Source: Archangium sp. (lineage in GTDB: Bacteria; Myxococcota; Myxococcia; Myxococcales; Myxococcaceae). From it: 64,000 bases of DNA. The translations under genes were made by a program, and so were the position numbers. Location of the stretch: NCBI GenBank assembly GCA_030695565.1, contig JAUYRZ010000047.1, forward strand, positions 62,001 to 126,000, given 5' to 3'. Every line of letters begins with the position of its first letter. Within the stretch, counting starts at the first letter, position 1. The notes beneath the pieces were generated by a model. The model searched no databases. It had not been told where the DNA came from and worked only from the letters and a program-made list of their open reading frames with translations. Shown here piece after piece: positions 56,843 to 64,000 of this stretch.

Positions 56843-58897
56843 TCACTGATCAGCGGTCGTCAGCGAGAAGGCCGACGCGCGATAGCCATGCACCCCGATG
56901 TGCAGCACGCCGCTGATCGAGGGCGTGAAGGTGAGCATCTCGTTACCAGACGACGTGTAGGCACGCGCGGTGTAGCTCGCAGTCGTCGGAGCGGCACCGA
57001 GCTTCACGTAGAGATCCACGTCGGCCGCGGCGCGTGAGCGGATCACCACCGGGCGGCCCGCGGTCACGGGGAGCGTGAAGACCTTCAGCTCTCCGAGTGA
57101 AACGTTGCCGCTGATGTTGAGGTGAGCAACGCCGCCATCGCTCGCAGCGCCGCCATCGGTGACCACGCCCGCATCCGGCCGCACGCCGCCATCGGTCGCG
57201 ATGCCACCATCAACGACCACGCCACCATCGACACGCACGCCGCCGTCCGTCGCGACGCCACCATCGACACGCACGCCGCCATCGACCACGACGCCCGCAT
57301 CCACACGCACGCCCGCATCGACTCCGGCATCCACGCGCACGCCCGCATCGACACTCACGCCGCCATCAACCACAGCCGCGCCGACGTACTTCACCTTCAG
57401 CTGCACCGTCGCCGCCGAGTACCCGTTGACCGACACGTACAGCGCACCGGGCCCCTGCAGCTCGCAGTTCTCGTTCGACGTGCCCGCGTACGGCCGGCAG
57501 TCGTACAGGTTGAGCGACGGCTGGCCGTTCATCTTCACGTACAGATCCGCGTCGCCCGTTCCAGTGAGCGTCACGCTGATGGTGCCCGCGGCGGTGGTGA
57601 ACGGACCGAAGTGTCTCCACTCGCCCTTGGCGATCGGGGCCGACTCGTTCACTTCGACCGCGTTGCCGGTGAGCGCGCCCTGCCCCGCCGACTCCAGGAC
57701 GAGCGCCTTCACCTCGGCGTACTTGATGGCCCCGCCGGCGACCGAGCCGCTCGCGCTGATGGGCAGCCAGAGAAAGTCAGGGTGATTCAGCTTGCTGCTG
57801 CCGACCCACTCTCCGCCGAGAATCTTGCCGGTCGCGTCGAGCTCGAGCACGTAATCGTAGCGATCCGTGCGCGTGTAGCTGTCGATGTTCGGAGCGGTGT
57901 AGCCATCGTCTGAGCTCGACTCGCTGATGTACTTCACCTCGGACTTCACGTGGATGAAGCGGGTCGCGTTCGCATTGAAGCGGTACGTCGACAGCTCCGC
58001 GCCGCCATCGGTCGCCGTGACGCCGATGAGCTTGTTTGCCTGCTCCGAGGTCAGCTCGCTCTTGGAGGTCACCTTGAAGTTGCGCAGCGGCTGGTTCCAC
58101 ACTTCGTACGAGTTGGTGCGGTCTTCGACGAACGACTGCTTCATCAGGCCGAGGTAGTTCGCGAGCAGCACGTGGTACGTGCCGGCGTTGGTGTCGCGGC
58201 ACTCGCGATCGCTGTCGACCGGGCGGCCGTACGCGTCGAGCCTGATGCCGCCGCCATCCGGCGTGGAGTTGTGCTTGTTGCACCGCAGGCTGACGAACTT
58301 GGTGGTGGTCGAGTTGTGCACCAGCGACGCGAGGGCCTTGAGGTCCTGCGCTTCGAAGGTCACCCCGTTGCGGGTGACGGGGCGCTTCGGCTCGGGAAAC
58401 AGAATCGAAGCCGGAGCCCACGCGTGGCAGATGCCCCACCAGGAAGCGACGCAGCGGCCTTCTTCTTTGCCCGGGCGCTTCGCACAGGTCTCCCCCAGAA
58501 AGCTGTCGCACTCCGTCGTCTCGCGGCAGGTCTTGGAGACCGACTCGATGCCGTGGCTGCGCGAGACCGCGTCTTCCACGTTCGTGCCGCCAAACGCCTT
58601 CTGGTACTTGAGCGATGGCGAATCAGACTGCGCGCCGGCCCAGCGGTGGTTGATGTTGTCTTCGTACGTGGGCCAGTAGCTGCCCGCCCACGGAATGTTG
58701 GCGGCCTCGCCCGCGAGCGGCAGTGCGTCGAAGTTCAGCTGCAGGTTCGCGCTGAAGAGCGACGGGCTGTCTTGCGAAGCCCACGCTTCGGCGGACTTCA
58801 CGATCTCAGGCGTCTCGAGCTCTTCGCCCTCGATGAAAGCGACCTGCCCGCCACAACCTGCGATGAGAACAAGAGCCAACCAGTTGAAATTGCGCAC
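56843..58897 (-). CDS. transglutaminase-elicitor-family lipoprotein with PPC domains
   Basis: Protein of 684 residues from GTG 58897, which opens the lipoprotein signal MRNFNWLALVLIAGC (Cys 15). Residues about 60-400 resemble the transglutaminase elicitor family (Phytophthora GP42 type): EDNINHRWAG and SWWGICHAWAPASILFP with Cys 157 as the likely nucleophile, then NGVTFEAQDLKALASLV. Two PPC-type beta domains (DADLYVKMNGQPS; DVDLYVKLGAAPT) are separated by a long Val-Asp-Gly-Gly repeat linker (about 545-600). Possibly cross-links or cleaves peptide amides at the surface. Bacterial copies occur in several groups. Confidence 0.75.
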   Translation of the reverse strand: MRNFNWLALVLIAGCGGQVAFIEGEELETPEIVKSAEAWASQDSPSLFSANLQLNFDALPLAGEAANIPWAGSYWPTYEDNINHRWAGAQSDSPSLKYQKAFGGTNVEDAVSRSHGIESVSKTCRETTECDSFLGETCAKRPGKEEGRCVASWWGICHAWAPASILFPEPKRPVTRNGVTFEAQDLKALASLVHNSTTTKFVSLRCNKHNSTPDGGGIRLDAYGRPVDSDRECRDTNAGTYHVLLANYLGLMKQSFVEDRTNSYEVWNQPLRNFKVTSKSELTSEQANKLIGVTATDGGAELSTYRFNANATRFIHVKSEVKYISESSSDDGYTAPNIDSYTRTDRYDYVLELDATGKILGGEWVGSSKLNHPDFLWLPISASGSVAGGAIKYAEVKALVLESAGQGALTGNAVEVNESAPIAKGEWRHFGPFTTAAGTISVTLTGTGDADLYVKMNGQPSLNLYDCRPYAGTSNENCELQGPGALYVSVNGYSAATVQLKVKYVGAAVVDGGVSVDAGVRVDAGVDAGVRVDAGVVVDGGVRVDGGVATDGGVRVDGGVVVDGGIATDGGVRPDAGVVTDGGAASDGGVAHLNISGNVSLGELKVFTLPVTAGRPVVIRSRAAADVDLYVKLGAAPTTASYTARAYTSSGNEMLTFTPSISGVLHIGVHGYRASAFSLTTADQ

Positions 58898-59021
58898 GTT
58901 GTAGCCTCGGGAGCTGCCGGGAAATTGACTTCTTCCGACACAGACACTCACCGACCTACATGTGCGCACAGATTAGAGCAAGCCCGAGTGAACGCGTCCG
59001 TGCGAAAGCGCGACTTCTACG

Positions 59022-60125
59022 TCATACCCCGATGTGAGCCCGCCAGAGGCCCTTGAACTCAGTGGAGATCGCCGCATCGGCGTCGACTGCGCGCACCAAC
59101 GCGTCGACCCACGGAGCGATGCTCGGATCGATCGGCGTCTTCCTCGGCGTGAGCCAGGCATCGGGCAGCTCGTCGTTGCGCGGCGCGAAGACCATGGGCA
59201 ACACGTCGTAGATGGGCGCGAGCGTGGCGCGGCCTGCGTCATTGAACAGCAGCGCGTAGTTTCCGAGGTGCGCGTCGGTGTTGCCGATGGCGGCGGAGAA
59301 CGCATGCACTCGCGCGCAAGTCTCCACTGACGCAGCGTCGACGAGGCCGTCAGCATGGAGGCGCGCCATGATCTCGGGCGCAGGCAGCGCGACGTCGCCG
59401 AAGCGATCCATGGACAGCCAATAGAGCGTTCCGACGCCGACGCGACCACGATGACCGACTCGGTCGAATCGATTCACGAACAGAATTGTGCGGTCGAGGT
59501 TTTCAGTCGGACGTCTGACAACCCCAGTCTTTGAGACCGCAGACTCGACGCCCACCCTGCGAAGTGACTGCCCGCATAAGGCTTCCATGCGAAGGAGGTC
59601 ACTCCATCGTTGGCCTTGTGGCGATGATGCCGGCGGGGCGAACTTCGCGATGAGGTTTGAGTAGAGAACCTTCGGGCGCTCGCCCCCCAGCGACGAAGGG
59701 CCCGTGGCGAGCACCGAGTCACGCATCGCTTCCTCGAATGCTTGAGCGAAGTCAGTGAATGCGAAATCAGCCTGATCGAAAGCCGCGACGGATTCTCCGC
59801 CAATCAGAAGGTTGCCTGCGAGGTGACCTCCCGCCACCGTCAACGCACGAAGAACATCACTCGACATCCAGTCGCGGGGGTTCTCCGGCAGCTGAAGCCC
59901 AGGCATGCGGGACTGAATGCGCCGGCCCAGATACCCCGACGGGCACATGTCCCAGAAGATCCACGGGAGCTCGCCTTCGAGTCGATGCCGCCCCGGACCC
60001 AGCAACGGAAAGCCCTCGCGCTCGAGCTCGAGCGTGCGCTCGTCATGAAGCCACTGCCCCAGCCGCTCGACCTGGCCGTCGCGAGTGACCCGCGAGATGG
60101 AGATGGGCGCGCTCATGAGACTCAT
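59022..60125 (-). CDS. orphan HipA-like kinase
   Basis: Protein of 367 residues. HipA-like features in order: LELEREGFPLLG (N-terminal lobe), GPSSLGGERPKVLY (ATP loop), LIAKFAPPA with the lysine, AAIGNTDAHLGNYALLF (catalytic loop Asp) and LAPIYDVLPM (metal-binding Asp). HipA kinases phosphorylate glutamyl-tRNA synthetase and cause dormancy. No HipB-like antitoxin gene adjoins it, since the flanking genes are a membrane protein and a lipoprotein. Local base use is less GC-biased in 59490-59760 than its neighbours, which may mean transfer. Confidence 0.8.
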   Translation of the reverse strand: MSLMSAPISISRVTRDGQVERLGQWLHDERTLELEREGFPLLGPGRHRLEGELPWIFWDMCPSGYLGRRIQSRMPGLQLPENPRDWMSSDVLRALTVAGGHLAGNLLIGGESVAAFDQADFAFTDFAQAFEEAMRDSVLATGPSSLGGERPKVLYSNLIAKFAPPASSPQGQRWSDLLRMEALCGQSLRRVGVESAVSKTGVVRRPTENLDRTILFVNRFDRVGHRGRVGVGTLYWLSMDRFGDVALPAPEIMARLHADGLVDAASVETCARVHAFSAAIGNTDAHLGNYALLFNDAGRATLAPIYDVLPMVFAPRNDELPDAWLTPRKTPIDPSIAPWVDALVRAVDADAAISTEFKGLWRAHIGV

Positions 60126-60224
60126 GGTGTCGCCTGACGCCACGAGAGTCCACCCTCTGAAACGACTCGAGCGGGAACCCGATCACTCGAGTTCCCGCCC
60201 GAAGTTGAAGCGTCAGCCGTCAGC

Positions 60225-60641
60225 TCAGCCGTTGAAGAGGATGCTCGCGACGACGACCCAGATGCCGAAGCCGATGGCGCCCACACCGAGCATGCCCTGC
60301 TTGGGGCTGAGCTTGGCGAGCGTCTCGTCCATCTTCGCCTGCGCCTGGGGGTTCTTGATGAACGTCTTCAGCGTGCCGATGCCGAGGATCAACCCGAGCG
60401 CCGCCTGGAACACCGAGCCGACCATCCACGAGATCCAGAAGATGGGCCACGTGCTGAGAACGCCGATGCTCAGAATCGCCGAGATGATTCCCCACACACC
60501 GCCCAGACAGGACACCGCACCAATCCAACCCTGGTAGGGGGTGAGCTTGGCGATCATGTCCTTCGCATCGGGACGCTTCGCGATGATGAGACTGGGGACC
60601 GCCAGAACGCCCAACAACACCAGCCAGATGCCTGAAAACAT
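60225..60641 (-). CDS. small four-helix membrane protein
   Basis: Protein of 138 residues with four predicted helices (GIWLVLLGVLAVPSLII; IGAVSCLGGVWGIISAIL; WPIFWISWMVGSVFQAALGLILGIG; GMLGVGAIGFGIWVVVASIL). Two similar loops, DMIAKLTPYQGWIG and ETLAKLSPKQGMLG, suggest an internal duplication of the two-helix unit. Function unknown. Separate transcription unit; it starts 142 bases before the neighbouring SRCR lipoprotein's stop region. Confidence 0.72.
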   Translation of the reverse strand: MFSGIWLVLLGVLAVPSLIIAKRPDAKDMIAKLTPYQGWIGAVSCLGGVWGIISAILSIGVLSTWPIFWISWMVGSVFQAALGLILGIGTLKTFIKNPQAQAKMDETLAKLSPKQGMLGVGAIGFGIWVVVASILFNG

Positions 60642-60783
60642 GTGAAACCCCCTGAAGAAGAGTGGACGACGAAAAGGACAGCGGAGCGACGGAGCGGGAC
60701 CCTACTTGGGGCTGCCCGAACGGCTGAGTACTTTTCGCTGCCATCAGTTCACGTGTTCCCCGAGCCGCCGAAGAGCACCGCCT

Positions 60784-63525
60784 TCATGGCCGGCACGTGA
60801 TCAAGATCGACTCCGAGGCGGTGCAGTTCTCCACCCCGATGGCCGAGTGGGGACAGTCGAGCAACGTCGACTCGGTTCCCGCGCAGACCACATCGTCGAG
60901 CAGGAAGACGTCGGTGATGCCGGTGGTGGTGGCCCACGAGACCGCGTCGCTGAAGCCGAGATCGCGGCAGACCACGCGCGCGCCGTTCTGCGTGAAGCCG
61001 TCGTCGCAGACCGGGCCCCAACCGCCGTTCGCGAAGACCTCCAACCGGCCGGCCACCATGCTGCTGCCCGAGGGGATCAACCGCACCCGCCCGTTGTCGA
61101 GGCTGCCCCCGCCCCCGCCGGTGCCCACCGTCTTGGTGCATTGACCGGTCGCGCAAGTCGTCTGCGGGCAGACGTTGCCGCAGGTGCCGCAGCTCGATGA
61201 CGAGGTGTTCAGGTTCACGCACGTGCTGCCGCACACCGAAGCGTTCGCGGCGCAGGTGCTGCCGAAGAGCGGGGGCGCGAGGCTCCAGTCGGCAGCCGTG
61301 TTGCTGTCGGCCAGCAGCACGTTGCGCTGCAGCACCTCGGCCGCGGTGTCGGAAGGGTTGGCCGTGTTGACGCCCGACCAGGTGGTGCCCGAAGGCGGCG
61401 CGGTCACCGAAGGGCCCGTGCGCACGAAGTCGACGCCGGTGCTCGAGGGCGACTTGAGGGTCACCGCGATCTCCGTCGACCAGTTGATCGTTTTGTTCAT
61501 GAAGATGGTGTTCGGGCTGTTGGTGCCCCCGCCCTCCACGAACGAGACGTAGCCGCCCGAAGCGACCGTGGTGCCGATGGGGATGCTGTACGAGTCGAAG
61601 CCCGCCTCGGTGGTCCACTCCAGCGAGTGGAGGTCGAGCGAGGTGCTGGTCGCCGTGCCGTTGTGCAGCTCGATGCGCTCGGGAGAAACGTTGGAGAGCC
61701 GCGAGATGACGATGAACCCCACGCTGCCGCAGGTGCCGTTCACGCAGGCTCGAGGTTCGGCGCAGACGACGCCGCACGCGCCGCAGCTCGCCGGGTTGTT
61801 GCTCAGGTTGACGCAGCGGCCGTTGCACAACGAGAGGCCCGCCTGACAGGCGAAGCCCGCGGTGCTGGGGTTGAAGGTGAGCCAGTTGAGCGCGTCGTCG
61901 GTGTCCAGCACGTCGAGCTTGCGGTGCACCGAGAGGTCGGCGCTGGAGACGGCGGGATAGGTGGGCCCGACTCCGAACCAGGTCAGGCCCGCGGGCGGCA
62001 GCGCGCTCGAGGCGCCGAAACGCACGAAGTCGAGGGGCGTGGTGCCATCGAAGAGCGTGACGTTCGAGGTGTCGTTGAACGAGCCCGCGGGCGGCGCCAT
62101 GCCCGAGTAGGTGGTCGAGTTGTCGTCCACGCCCACGCCTGCGTAGAGCACCAGGAACTGACCGGGCTGCAGCACCCGGCCCATGGGGAAGGTGAAGAGG
62201 AAGGTGCTCGTGTTGGCCACCTGCACCCGGTACCCCGAGAGCGGCACCGGGCTGTTGCCGGGGTTGTAGAGCTCGACCATCGGCATGGGATCGAGGCGGT
62301 ACTCCGAGATGAGCACCGTGCCCCCGCCCGCCACGCACTTGCCGGTACGGCAGACCTGGCTGGCAGCGCAGGCGTTGCTGCAGGCGCCGCAGTTCGCGCG
62401 ATCGTTCTCGATGTCGATGCACGCGTTGCCGCAGAGGCTGGGCCGCGCGCAGTAGCGCAGCGGAGAGGCGTTGGGTGACAGGCCCCAGTCGGCAGCCGAG
62501 TCGCTGTCGGGCGCGAAGAGATCGCGCACCAGTGACTGCGAGGTGGCGACGGTGGGGCTGATGGTATTCGCGCCGATCCAGGTGGTGCCGGTCGGCGGGG
62601 GGACCATCGAGTTTCCGGTGCGCAGAAAGTCGACGCCGCTGCCGCCCGCGTTCAACAGCCTTAAGGCGAAGTCGGTGGTGCGCAACGGCACCGCGACCGT
62701 GGAGAGGAAACCCGCGTCGATGGAGCCCGCACCGAAGATGACGAAGCCCTGAGGCTGCAGCTCGTAGGAGGGAATCGCCAGCGCGCCCGAGCCCGCATCG
62801 CCCAGGGTGTACTGCAGCGAGTAGCCCTGCAGGTTCACCGGGGTGGTGCCGCCGTTGAAGACTTCGATGGTGGCGAGGCCGGGGTTCACTTCGGAGAACA
62901 CCACGCCGCTGATGGAGCCGTTGGTGCACACGCCGGCCTGACAGACTTGCGAACTGCCACACGCGCGGCCGCAGAGGTCGCAGTTGGCGGCGTCGATGCG
63001 CACGTCGACACAGCGGCCGTTGCAGAAGGTCAGCCCGTTGGTGCACGTGCCTCCGCCGCCACCCGTCGCTCCACCTCCAGTGCCGCCGCCCGTGGATCCG
63101 CCGCCCACGCCGCCCCCTGTCGAGCCACCTCCGGCGCCGCCGCCCGTCGAGCCATCGCCGCCACCCGTCGAGCCGCCTCCGGTGCCACCACCGACGTCAC
63201 CGCCGCCCGTCCCTCCACCCACCAAACCGCCGCCGCCGCCGCCGCCGCCGCCGCCAGAGCTACCGCCTGTTCCGCCGCCAGAGCCACCGCCGGTTCCACC
63301 GATGACCACGCAGGCGCCGTTGGTGCAGCGCTCGCTCACCGTGCACACGGCGCAGACCTGGCCACCGAGACCGCACGCTGCGGGGCTCGAAGCGGAGGCT
63401 GCCGCCGAGACGCAGCTGCCGCCGGAGAGACAGCCAGTGCACTCCGGTTTCGGAGTGGGCGGCGTACAACTCACGAGGGCGCTGCAGGAGAGCGCGCTGA
63501 TCAGAAGCGCAAGACGAGGTGACAT
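60784..63525 (-). CDS. lamin-tail and SRCR-domain surface lipoprotein
   Basis: Protein of 913 residues from ATG 63525. Signal MSPRLALLISALSCSALVSC, a cysteine-rich stretch and a long Gly/Ser/Thr linker (about 75-155). Three lamin-tail-like (LTD) beta domains follow (for example VFSEVNPGLATIEVFNGGTTP, LISEYRLDPMPMVELYNPG, VISRLSNVSPERIELHNGT), separated by cysteine modules with SLCNGRCVNL. The final 100 residues read as an SRCR domain: GRVRLIPSGSSMVAGRLEVF, GWGPVCDDGF, VVCRDLGFSDAVSW and LLDCPHS. SRCR domains are mostly eukaryotic, LTD domains are found in bacteria too. Likely adhesion. Confidence 0.82.
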   Translation of the reverse strand: MSPRLALLISALSCSALVSCTPPTPKPECTGCLSGGSCVSAAASASSPAACGLGGQVCAVCTVSERCTNGACVVIGGTGGGSGGGTGGSSGGGGGGGGGGLVGGGTGGGDVGGGTGGGSTGGGDGSTGGGAGGGSTGGGVGGGSTGGGTGGGATGGGGGTCTNGLTFCNGRCVDVRIDAANCDLCGRACGSSQVCQAGVCTNGSISGVVFSEVNPGLATIEVFNGGTTPVNLQGYSLQYTLGDAGSGALAIPSYELQPQGFVIFGAGSIDAGFLSTVAVPLRTTDFALRLLNAGGSGVDFLRTGNSMVPPPTGTTWIGANTISPTVATSQSLVRDLFAPDSDSAADWGLSPNASPLRYCARPSLCGNACIDIENDRANCGACSNACAASQVCRTGKCVAGGGTVLISEYRLDPMPMVELYNPGNSPVPLSGYRVQVANTSTFLFTFPMGRVLQPGQFLVLYAGVGVDDNSTTYSGMAPPAGSFNDTSNVTLFDGTTPLDFVRFGASSALPPAGLTWFGVGPTYPAVSSADLSVHRKLDVLDTDDALNWLTFNPSTAGFACQAGLSLCNGRCVNLSNNPASCGACGVVCAEPRACVNGTCGSVGFIVISRLSNVSPERIELHNGTATSTSLDLHSLEWTTEAGFDSYSIPIGTTVASGGYVSFVEGGGTNSPNTIFMNKTINWSTEIAVTLKSPSSTGVDFVRTGPSVTAPPSGTTWSGVNTANPSDTAAEVLQRNVLLADSNTAADWSLAPPLFGSTCAANASVCGSTCVNLNTSSSSCGTCGNVCPQTTCATGQCTKTVGTGGGGGSLDNGRVRLIPSGSSMVAGRLEVFANGGWGPVCDDGFTQNGARVVCRDLGFSDAVSWATTTGITDVFLLDDVVCAGTESTLLDCPHSAIGVENCTASESILITCRP
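63040..63300. repeat. Gly-rich linker-coding repeat region
   Basis: Degenerate nine- to eighteen-base repeats of the type GCCGCCNCC (plus strand), coding on the minus strand for (Gly)n-Ser/Thr units of the lamin-tail/SRCR protein linker. Units vary in length and base content. Confidence 0.75.
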
Positions 63526-63609
63526 GCCGTCAGTCCTGCACGACTTGCCCTCTGGGTTCAACTGACGTGTCCCGAGGTGAGGGGCCATCTGGCTACAATC
63601 ACGACTTCG

Positions 63610-64000
63610 ATGACGACGTTGTGGATCATCAGACACGGCGAGACCGACTGGAACGTGGCGGGACGGCTGCAGGGTCAGCTCGAGGTGCCGCTCAACGAAA
63701 AGGGCCGGGAGCAGGTGCTGCGCCTGGGAGCGCGGCTGGCGCACGAGCATGCGACCACGCCGTTCTCTGCATTGTTCACGAGTGATCTCGGCCGCGCACG
63801 CGAGACGGCGTCAGCGATCAAGCTGGGGCTGCCGTTGCTCGAGCGGAAGGGGTTGCGAGAACGGCACTTCGGAGTGTTGTCGAAGCTCACGCCGCCGGAA
63901 GCCGAAGCGCGGCACCCCGAGTCGTTCGCGCGGCTGCGCGTTCGTGATCCCGACTTCGTTCCTGAAGGCGGCGAGAGCCTGACGCAAATGTACGAAAGAG
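63610..64000 (+). CDS. histidine phosphatase (phosphoglycerate mutase family), 3' truncated
   Basis: Starts at ATG 63610 and runs to the window edge (130 codons visible). The N-terminus has LWIIRHGETDWN, the phosphohistidine-accepting RHG motif, followed by the conserved arginine/Glu in FTSDLGRARETA and the FVPEGGES stretch. This is the histidine phosphatase superfamily, often annotated as phosphoglycerate mutase or alpha-ribazole phosphatase. The distal catalytic histidine would lie outside the window. Divergent from the lamin-tail/SRCR gene with an 84-base gap. Confidence 0.92.
   Translation, partial: MTTLWIIRHGETDWNVAGRLQGQLEVPLNEKGREQVLRLGARLAHEHATTPFSALFTSDLGRARETASAIKLGLPLLERKGLRERHFGVLSKLTPPEAEARHPESFARLRVRDPDFVPEGGESLTQMYER

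Noticed and set aside
60749-63046. 765-codon frame on the same strand as the lamin-tail/SRCR gene, in another phase
   Set aside because: Arg/His/Gln-rich translation without motifs; the other phase has a signal peptide and three LTD domains.
63040-63300. CRISPR-like array suggested by regular short repeats
   Set aside because: Repeats are degenerate Gly-linker codons in frame with a protein, with no unique spacers and no cas genes.

Overview
This is a GC-rich, densely packed bacterial window that reads as a member of the Myxococcota (myxobacteria). The evidence is the mix of families: many cysteine-anchored surface lipoproteins with low-complexity linkers (PDAG, VDGGV, GGTNTG, GGGST types), von Willebrand A and choice-of-anchor-D proteins, a tandem pair of MopE-like proteins, PilZ proteins, large hybrid histidine kinases, an ECF41-type sigma factor and many hypothetical secreted proteins. 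Both ends are cut. The left end enters the 3' part of an AAA ATPase gene and the right end leaves inside a histidine-phosphatase gene. I saw no rRNA or tRNA gene, CRISPR array, transposase or prophage.

Layout. 1-1235: an ATPase/Toprim-like gene pair resembling split OLD-type defence modules. 1.2-11.8 kb: a methyltransferase, a 1,111-residue surface protein, an esterase, an FKBP lipoprotein, a TolR/ExbD protein, an O-methyltransferase, two tandem flavodoxin-plus-membrane paralogs and phosphofructokinase. 11.8-16.9 kb: a four-gene overlapping operon (HPF-like, ABC exporter, HlyD, TolC) in which the ABC ATPase has lost its catalytic motifs. 17-21.2 kb: a NhaR-like LysR regulator, a hydrolase, a TerB-like protein and a frameshifted lipoprotein gene. 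21.4-27.2 kb: a tight five-gene signalling operon behind a near-consensus sigma-54 promoter. It encodes an anti-sigma-type ATPase, a STAS-like protein, a methyltransferase that may be PhcB-like, a membrane PP2C phosphatase and a hybrid histidine kinase.

27.2-34.7 kb: a VWA lipoprotein, a PilZ-AMIN fusion, an ECF41 sigma factor overlapping a membrane protein, a crotonase and a second hybrid kinase. 34.8-39.7 kb: two overlapping ArsA/Get3-like ATPases with complementary losses of the two P-loop lysines, then two proteins sharing an N-terminal tag, one caspase-like and one with HExxH. 39.9-52.1 kb: a penta-heme cytochrome operon, a PEGA protein, tandem MopE-like proteins, purine nucleoside phosphorylase, PilZ, a phosphoesterase and a secreted HExxH protein. 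52.4-63.5 kb: secreted and surface proteins (GH44 glycanase, GGTNTG-linker lipoprotein, transglutaminase-elicitor protein, a lamin-tail/SRCR lipoprotein) plus an orphan HipA-like kinase.

The candidates for a new system, in order, are the sigma-54-driven signalling operon, the ArsA-like pair with one possible composite ATP site, the exporter operon with a dead ATPase, and the tagged caspase-like/metalloprotease pair. All functions are inferred from reading the translated sequence. No database search was run.
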